A stretch of 64,000 nucleotides of DNA from Prostheceraeus crozeri. Lineage: Eukaryota; Platyhelminthes; Polycladida; Euryleptidae. Made by a program: the position numbers and the translations under genes. The notes beneath the pieces are model-generated. The model searched no databases, was not told the origin of the DNA, and saw only the letters and a list, made by a program, of their open reading frames with translations. The DNA lies in the NCBI GenBank assembly GCA_907163375.1, contig CAJQUW010011613.1:1-64000 (forward strand), in the 5' to 3' direction. Shown in pieces: positions 58,397 to 64,000 of the stretch (its first letter is position 1; each line of letters starts with the position of its first letter).

Positions 58397-58534
58397 TCTT
58401 CAAAATATCAATGTTATTATGAGTACAAAATTGGTGTTTTGATTTCTTTTCAAAGGAGTATTGCCTCCAAGATTTGAGTGGAAGTTGGGATTAAAGTTTT
58501 GAAATAACATCTACTTACATATGAGGATGGAACG

Positions 58535-58850
58535 ACATGTAGTTCCCCTGAAAATTGTCATACGTAGTGCATACAATACACCATTAGAATGAGAATGAAA
58601 AGAGCTTTCGAATGATATACGGTATGCACCCACTTCCTCAAAAAAACTTGCTGTATGACAGCCTTGAAGATAGACAAACGATGGAAAAAAAATTGACTTT
58701 TTAAAATTTTGCAAAATCAATCTAGTTTTCAAACGCATGTAGCTCGTCAGGAAGGTATCATACATGATGCATACAATACACCATTGGAATTACAATGAAA
58801 AGAGCTTTCCAATGATATAAGGTATGCACCCATTTGCTTAAAAAATCCAT
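58535..58850. repeat. Direct repeat, two copies of about 105 bp
   Basis: Copy 1 (about 58535-58640) and copy 2 (about 58736-58845) share gcatacaatacaccatt(a/g)gaat, aatgaaaagagctttc, aatgatata and ggtatgcaccca. They are about 200 bp apart. No coding role is seen. Confidence 0.75.
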
Positions 58851-59042
58851 GTTGTATGCACGTGTATGCAAATGGAAAATTTCCAAGTTTTTCTCGAAAA
58901 ATGACTGACTTTCCAGATTTTGACCAAGTTCCAAACTTAAAGTTTACAACTCAAAATTATTACAATACTTAACACTTTTACCCTCAACCTTGACCTGACC
59001 TGACCTTTGACCTTCATACCCGACGCACCGCGGGGGGAGCCT

Positions 59043-59139
59043 GAAAATTTCTCGGGCGCTTCGCGCCCTCGAAATTTTTCGGATTATAGGGTAAATAAAT
59101 TTTCTCGTGCGCTACGCGCACTCGAAAATTTATTTACCC
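59043..59139. repeat. Two adjacent GC-topped hairpins
   Basis: Hairpin 1: 59043-59080, tip gggcgc-ttc-gcgccc, stem continuing into gaaaattt. Hairpin 2: 59089-59139, two 24-nt arms with about two mismatches, tip gtgcgc-tac-gcgcac, base gggtaaataaatttt. They share a design: a ctcg mismatch block below a GC tip with a 3-nt loop. Confidence 0.85.
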
Positions 59140-59180
59140 ATGGGCTCCGGGCGCCATAGGTACTCTTTCTTCTCAACTGA

Positions 59181-59207
59181 ACCCTAACCCTAACCCTAAC
59201 CCTAACC
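59181..59207. repeat. Short interstitial telomere-type repeat (CCCTAA)n
   Basis: Four and a half exact ccctaa units, the complement of the ttaggg repeat used at most animal telomeres. It lies 40 bp after the hairpin pair. Confidence 0.9.
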
Positions 59208-59407
59208 AGAGGCTCATATCTTCCACAGTCTTGTTTTAATGCAGCAATTGATAAGTGCGCAAAATTTCAAAATGCGATGACCACATAAACATCCTTAGCT
59301 GATGCCTCATGTGTTCACCATATGGTTTGTTTAAATGGATCATTTGATAAGTGCGCGAAATTCGAAATTTTGATTGGGTGATAATTCTATTAAGATTTAT
59401 CACTCTG

Positions 59408-60040
59408 GAACAATTTACATGTTACTTTCTTCTAAGTTCATAAGTAGGTACATTAATCTTCTAAACCTAAAGAGATAGAAAATAACTTGATCAAAATTAA
59501 TAAACTCTGTTACAATTTAATGTCAAGTTATTAATGTTACACTTTATCAGCTGTTTGATTTTGAATCTTGTTTAAGTGAAAACATTTTGTTTAACTATAT
59601 CATCTCAATGGCATGACGTCAGTAGGTCTTTGTTCGTAGTTGCTTTGTGCATTTCATATATAAAGAAAGTGTTGAAGCCAGTTCTTCACTCATTTTTGAA
59701 TAATCTGTCGGCCTGACCAGACGTTAGCTCTGTTCCTTTCCTGTGTCGAACTATATTTAATATTCTAAAGTGAGTTTGGAACAATTTAAATGTTACTTTT
59801 CCTAAGTTTAAAAGTAGGTACATCAATAAGTTCTAAACCTAGAGAGATAGAAAAATACTTGATCAAAATTAATAGACTTTGAGTTTTGATTATGAAGTTT
59901 ATTAAAGACTTTAGGTGTTCTACTTCGAATAATATTCACTACTACGATGTGACTTGGAACAATTTAAATGCTACTTTTTCTAAGTGTATAGGTATGTACA
60001 TCAATATGTTCTAACACCTACAGATGCAAAATTTACATTT
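59408..60040. repeat. Three diverged copies of a ggaacaattta repeat
   Basis: ggaacaattta(a/c)atg(t/c)tacttt, then taggta(c/t)... and cat(t/c)aat, occurs at about 59408, 59775 and 59950. The first two copies also share ctaaacct(a)agagagatagaaaa and acttgatcaaaattaata. The last two lie in the 5' intron of the zinc-finger gene. Confidence 0.7.
59657..59692 (+). promoter_or_regulatory. TATA box plus initiator of the zinc-finger gene
   Basis: TATATAAA at 59657-59664 and an initiator-like ttcactc whose A (59688) lies 31 bases downstream: ideal core-promoter spacing. Confidence 0.65.
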
Positions 60041-61805
60041 AAGCTATTTTGTGTTTTAAATATGGATTTATTTTTTTACAGACATGCCTCGTCCCAGCTG
60101 CTTACCTCGCCAACGTCTAATTTTTCATTATTGTGAGACCTGTAAGCAGGTGGTCCGCCACTACATGAAGAGTCAACATAAGGGCTGCACTCCACGACAG
60201 GACCGCAGTTTCCTTTACTGCCCATCGTGTAAAAGATACCTTTTAACGGACATGGAGGCAAAAGGCGAAAATCCAAAGAGATTTATCTCCACCCACACCA
60301 AGTGCGCCTTACGAAACGGGCGGGAGGGCCTAAACCTCACTAGTTTGGAGGAGAAGAAGAGAGTCGAGAGGCTGTTCGCCAAAGAGCGACCTCTTGAGGG
60401 CATCCTCAGCCAAGCCCAGGAGGACTCTACCCCTGCAATGCCCCAAGCGAAGGCGAAACCCAAACCCAAACCCAAGTCCCGCAGGTATATCGAAACCGAT
60501 TCCGACTCCTCGGATAGTGATGTTGAGGTGAGTTCATATTTAGAAAATTAGCAGTAACATAATTTAAATAAAATATTTAGAGTTCAAACCTTATAGGGAA
60601 AGTTGACTTCTGTTTTTCATATATAATATTGTGCATTTCTTTTCACCATTTCAGATCAAGAAGCCACCTGTTAAGAAGATGAAAGTCGGGCAGAAGCCAT
60701 CGATTCCTGAAAGGAATGTAAGTTTGAATTGTCAAATCAGCAATTTATCTATTCATATGTATTTTCCGATTTTTACATTTTAACTATGTTTCCTTTCTAT
60801 CCACAGGTAGTCGCTAGTACGCCCGCATGTAGCAGCTGGGCTGCGAAGCCTACGCCGCCTTCACAGAGAGTAAGTAATAGAAAATTTTTTTTAGTCATAT
60901 AAAATAACATGATTAGATTACTAACTTAGGTCACATGCATACATTCAAATTCGAGAGGAATTTAAAATGTATTTTCCCTTGTAGAGCTACCGATCGCTCT
61001 CTCTAAAAAAGAGCAGGCAATCGAATTTCCTCGGCTTAACACCTGCAACGACATCGTCGATGGAGGAAAATGAGGAGCGCCCGTACTCCATCCGGGAGTC
61101 CTCTTCAGATGAAGAAAATGTAAGTATCAATCATAGGAATAGGCTAATAATCCTAACTATCATGTCGTCACATCGAACTCGTGATGTTATGTCCCTTTCA
61201 TTTATTCAAATCTCTGTTTTTTCGAGCAACAGTTGACACTTGTTCCGGAAGAGGAGATTCCGTTCTCCCAAATCCGCGCCTCACCCAATATTGATGTCTG
61301 CTTCCCACCGTCTCCAATTCTCCACCGCGTCCCAACACCACCTCAGCCACCAATGAGTAACAACTGGGTCCCATCGTCACCACCTGCTCCTACGCCGATG
61401 CCCAACAGTCCAACACCGACAGTAATCCTCCCAACTTGCGATCCAACGTTCAACTGCGACCTCGATGAGACAGTTGAATCTGTGCTCGAGGTGGTCGAAT
61501 CTCGTTCGACGGAGGACAAAGTGCGTCACCTTGAACGTAAGTTGCGCCAACAAGAGGAACGCGAGACGGCTCTTCGCGCTGACTACAAGTCTTTGCTTGA
61601 GTCGTTCCGCAACATTTCGCAGGCTAACCTGCAACTGTCGCAATCGATAGTGAAGCGCGAAACAATAATGCACGTTGAGCTATCGAAAGCGGCAGTTATC
61701 AACAAAGTGCGCATGACACATGTCGATGACTTCTCAAGGTGTCATGGACATTGTGCTCACGTCAAGGTGACGCATAGTGACATTATCACGTGTCAATCTC
61801 TTTGA
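59688..61805 (+). CDS. Spliced zinc-finger/coiled-coil gene, five coding exons, 425 aa
   Basis: Non-coding exon 59688-59769 (donor GTGAGT); intron to the acceptor tttacag at 60081; start ATG 60084. Coding exons: 60084-60527, 60655-60717, 60807-60869, 60985-61119, 61233-61805. Every donor is GTGAGT or GTAAGT, every acceptor ends in AG, and all internal introns are phase 0 (exons of 444, 63, 63, 135 and 573 nt). Residues about 13-75 hold two C2HC zinc-binding units: CETC...HYMKSQHKGC and CPSC...STHTKC. Next come a PKPKPKP stretch and an acidic serine run (DSDSSDSD), short basic exons (KKPPVKKMKVGQK), a proline-rich segment, and a coiled coil (KVRHLERKLRQQEERETALR). The makeup suits a nuclear DNA-binding or regulatory protein. 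I recognise no family. The introns are small (90-127 nt apart from the 5' one). It lies 188 bp before the polymerase gene. Confidence 0.8.
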
Positions 61806-61953
61806 CTTCTTTTTTGACTTCTTTTTGGAAAAAATAATTACTTGTACACTTTGTATGTCTTCTTATTTATGTATTTAAGTGGAAATATGTCTTAGGTTGA
61901 GAACAAATTCCATTGGTCGACGTCACTGGTTACGTAATATAATATGTAGACAG

Positions 61954-61961
61954 TATATAAG
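61954..61961 (+). promoter_or_regulatory. TATA box (TATATAAG) of the polymerase gene
   Basis: Transcription would start near 61984-61986, leaving a 5' UTR of only about 10 bases before ATG 61994. Confidence 0.6.
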
Positions 61962-61993
61962 TAGACGCAAATTGTTAATCCTTAACGATCATC

Positions 61994-64000
61994 ATGGTTG
62001 TCTGCTCTAAGGGTGGAAAGAAGTTTACAATTGTTAGCAATTTAACGCGTCATGAAAAATTTTGCAAGCTAGGAATAAAGCATAAATGTAGTAATTGTCC
62101 ATATGAAACCAGTAGGAAAGATAATTTAAAAAGACACAATCTCGTATGTTGCAGTCAAGAAGGAATAGGAACAAATAATACTAATTTATCAACTTGTAGT
62201 AGTCATGTTAGGGACATTCCAGATAGCGCTTTAAATAATGATGAAGCTTTTAGGCATTGCTGCTCTCACTGTGGTAAGAATTATAATAGCACAAGTAGAT
62301 TCCGTAAACACAATAATATACATGATATGAACATTGAAATGAGTAGTCACAATAATTATGGAACGCTCACCCTTAGTGAAAGCGCCTTCAGCGGACGTGC
62401 TCGCGTGTATGACATTACACCAACCATTCAAACAGTAGATGTAACATCTTTTTTATTCAACATGCGAACCTTACTAGAAAATTTAGTTAATGACTTGCGA
62501 ACTAGTCTTCAACTACGTGGTCGATTAATTGCTCAAATTCGCTATGTCCGTTCTAATCCTCAAGAGGAAGAAACTTTTCTCGCGCACTTCACCTCATTAT
62601 CATCAAATTATATATATGACTTTGACACATGGTTTCAGGATAATTTAAATAGTTTATCAAATCATGTTTCAACTTTTGCAAATAGAGGAAGCAATTGGGT
62701 TGTTGATAAAGTAGTAAATATAGAATTCAATTTAATTTCAACTCCTCTACTATCGGGTGGTAAAATGAATACTTTACCTAAAAAGTTAAGAAGTTCTAAA
62801 GCTGTAATAAATGTAAATTCAAATTCAAATGACTGCTTCATGTATTCTATCTTGTCAATCATTCACTACGATGAAGTTACTCATTCAAAGATAAACGAGG
62901 TAAACTCATATAGAAAGTGGACATCTGAATTGGTTATGGATGGCATTTCCACACCAGTGTCAATAAAGGACATTCCTAAGTTTGAGAAAAACAATGATAT
63001 AAAAGTAAATATCCACTTGTATGAAAATGGTCTCAAGGGAGTAAGATACAACAGCAATTTCATTGGCAAAAGAACCGTTAATATTTTGCTAGTGCTACAT
63101 AACGGTTTTGCCCATTATTGCGGCATACGAAAATTATCTAGGTTATATAGCAAATTTTACACAAGTCGCAAGATTTTTTGTGAAAGATGCACTCAATCCT
63201 TTTCAAAGAGAAGCGTTTTAGAACGACATTTTCAATTCTGTAGTCGTGGTAAGGCGCAAATAGAAAAAATGCCCAAACATTTAGAAGTTCAGATAAGTAG
63301 TACTGAGCACCAACTCAGTACACCTTTAGTCATATACGCCGATATCGAGTGTTTAATAGAAAACAAAATTCATAAACCTGCGGCTGTAGGTGTGTACCAC
63401 GTATGGCATGAGGCACTTCAGTCAACCTACAATAACACCTATTATCTGTTTGAAGGGGAAAATTGCATCGCTGAGTTCCTAAATCATTTAGAAGATGTTG
63501 TCCAAAATTTATATGATAATCAAAATGTCATGACCAGAATGCCGATGCGATTGACAGCAGTGGAAGATATTGCTCATAAAAATGCAGAAAATTGCAATAA
63601 ATGTAAGATAAAATTTAGTGAAGATATATCAAAAGTTCGTGATCACGATCACATAACCGGAAAGTACAGGCAAGCATTATGTTCAAAGTGTAATTTGCGA
63701 TTAAGATTGAATCGACGAGAGCTTCCTGTTTTCTTTCACAATTTCAAAAATTATGACAGCCATATTGTTTGTTATAAAGCAATTGGTAAAAAGAAATCTT
63801 GGAAGTTAGATGTTATTGCAGCTACTGCTGAGAAATATATTACTCTATCATCAAAAATTCCAGTAAGCGAATATAATGGAAAGCCTGTATATTTTAAATT
63901 GAAGTTTTTGGACTCATATCAATTTCTGAGTGCATCGCTTGCTGAATTAGCCAAAAGTCTGAAAGTCTACAAACATGTAGAAGCGCTTCGAAATGAATTT
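61994..64000 (+). CDS. Type-B DNA polymerase of the Polinton/adintovirus kind (N-terminal 669 aa, runs off window)
   Basis: Would replicate the element's DNA by protein-primed synthesis. Only the N-terminal part is inside the window. Three C2H2-like zinc fingers lie at residues about 4-24, 32-52 and 90-110. A conserved block with NDCFMYSILSIIHYDEV lies near 278-294, and a further zinc-binding pair (FCERCTQSFSKRSVLERH) near 395-415. The exonuclease motif I (IYADIECLIE) is near residue 446. An HNH-like treble clef (CNKCKIKFSEDISKVRDHDH, ITGKYRQALCSKCN) is near 534-567, and HNFKNYDSH near 582. This order is typical of polymerases of Polintons and adintovirus-like elements; the polymerase palm lies beyond the window. 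The frame is open throughout and looks whole and young. Confidence 0.8.
   Translation, partial: MVVCSKGGKKFTIVSNLTRHEKFCKLGIKHKCSNCPYETSRKDNLKRHNLVCCSQEGIGTNNTNLSTCSSHVRDIPDSALNNDEAFRHCCSHCGKNYNSTSRFRKHNNIHDMNIEMSSHNNYGTLTLSESAFSGRARVYDITPTIQTVDVTSFLFNMRTLLENLVNDLRTSLQLRGRLIAQIRYVRSNPQEEETFLAHFTSLSSNYIYDFDTWFQDNLNSLSNHVSTFANRGSNWVVDKVVNIEFNLISTPLLSGGKMNTLPKKLRSSKAVINVNSNSNDCFMYSILSIIHYDEVTHSKINEVNSYRKWTSELVMDGISTPVSIKDIPKFEKNNDIKVNIHLYENGLKGVRYNSNFIGKRTVNILLVLHNGFAHYCGIRKLSRLYSKFYTSRKIFCERCTQSFSKRSVLERHFQFCSRGKAQIEKMPKHLEVQISSTEHQLSTPLVIYADIECLIENKIHKPAAVGVYHVWHEALQSTYNNTYYLFEGENCIAEFLNHLEDVVQNLYDNQNVMTRMPMRLTAVEDIAHKNAENCNKCKIKFSEDISKVRDHDHITGKYRQALCSKCNLRLRLNRRELPVFFHNFKNYDSHIVCYKAIGKKKSWKLDVIAATAEKYITLSSKIPVSEYNGKPVYFKLKFLDSYQFLSASLAELAKSLKVYKHVEALRNEF

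Larger units (their letters stand above)
57456..64000. mobile_element. Probable left part of a Polinton/adintovirus-like element (fossil, runs off window)
   Basis: Four compact genes (one minus, three plus), each with its own TATA box, lead up to a protein-primed-type DNA polymerase B. The dense, promoter-per-gene layout differs from the sparse host DNA to the left. The left boundary was not found, and the 57456 start is only the first gene seen. No capsid, ATPase or integrase gene lies in the window; the right side is not visible. The polymerase part looks whole as far as it can be seen, which suggests a young insertion. Confidence 0.45.

Noticed and set aside
60215-60475. 86-codon minus-strand frame
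   Set aside because: Antisense to the first coding exon of the zinc-finger gene, whose splice structure is strong.

Overview
The window reads as repeat-rich nuclear DNA from an invertebrate animal, probably marine. It has short spliced exons with standard splice sites, (AT)n and (CTAT)n microsatellites, vertebrate-type telomere hexamers, and a mix of Penelope-like, pogo, MULE, CACTA-like, hAT-like, piggyBac, LINE, Gypsy-like and BEL/Pao sequence. I cannot name the species. Most of the 64 kb is mobile-element sequence in several age layers. Host coding sequence is scarce: a 69-aa gene in three coding exons spread over about 15.7 kb (26761-42473), a possible last exon at the left edge, and a possible small membrane-protein exon near 6 kb.

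Layout. 0.5-2.3 kb holds two LINE tails and 9.1-10.1 kb a third LINE fragment. A small hAT-like element lies at 10.8-11.8 kb. 12.3-15.1 kb holds a Tigger-like MITE and a MULE with tandem-repeat ends, both set in (AT)n tracts. Fossils of a Gypsy-like and a BEL/Pao element lie at 15.9-17.6 and 20.3-21.1 kb, the latter split by a foldback element. 22.6-26.7 kb is a bounded pogo-like transposon whose spliced gene joins a DDE transposase to an OTU protease-like domain. 26.8-42.5 kb is the small host gene, with introns filled by hAT-like elements (one 5.4 kb long with perfect 8-bp target duplications) and hAT and piggyBac remnants.

46.0-54.7 kb is a nested locus. A minus-strand CACTA-like transposase is split by a 1.6-kb hAT-like element (perfect 8-bp duplication) and by a 5.2-kb inverted dimer of a Penelope-like element (13-bp duplication). 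The dimer's two arms each carry an intact RT plus GIY-YIG protein (817 and 816 aa), identical apart from one codon, around a 7-nt loop.

56.8-57.2 kb is satellite DNA. From 57.4 kb to the right edge lies a compact gene cluster: a divergent pair of small genes, a five-coding-exon zinc-finger gene, and the start of a protein-primed-type DNA polymerase B gene of the Polinton/adintovirus kind, open to the end of the window. Each gene has a TATATAA box at core-promoter distance. This looks like the left part of a young integrated virus-like element, treated here as a fossil. The strongest oddities are the Penelope palindrome, the pogo-OTU fusion and the TATA-driven cluster.
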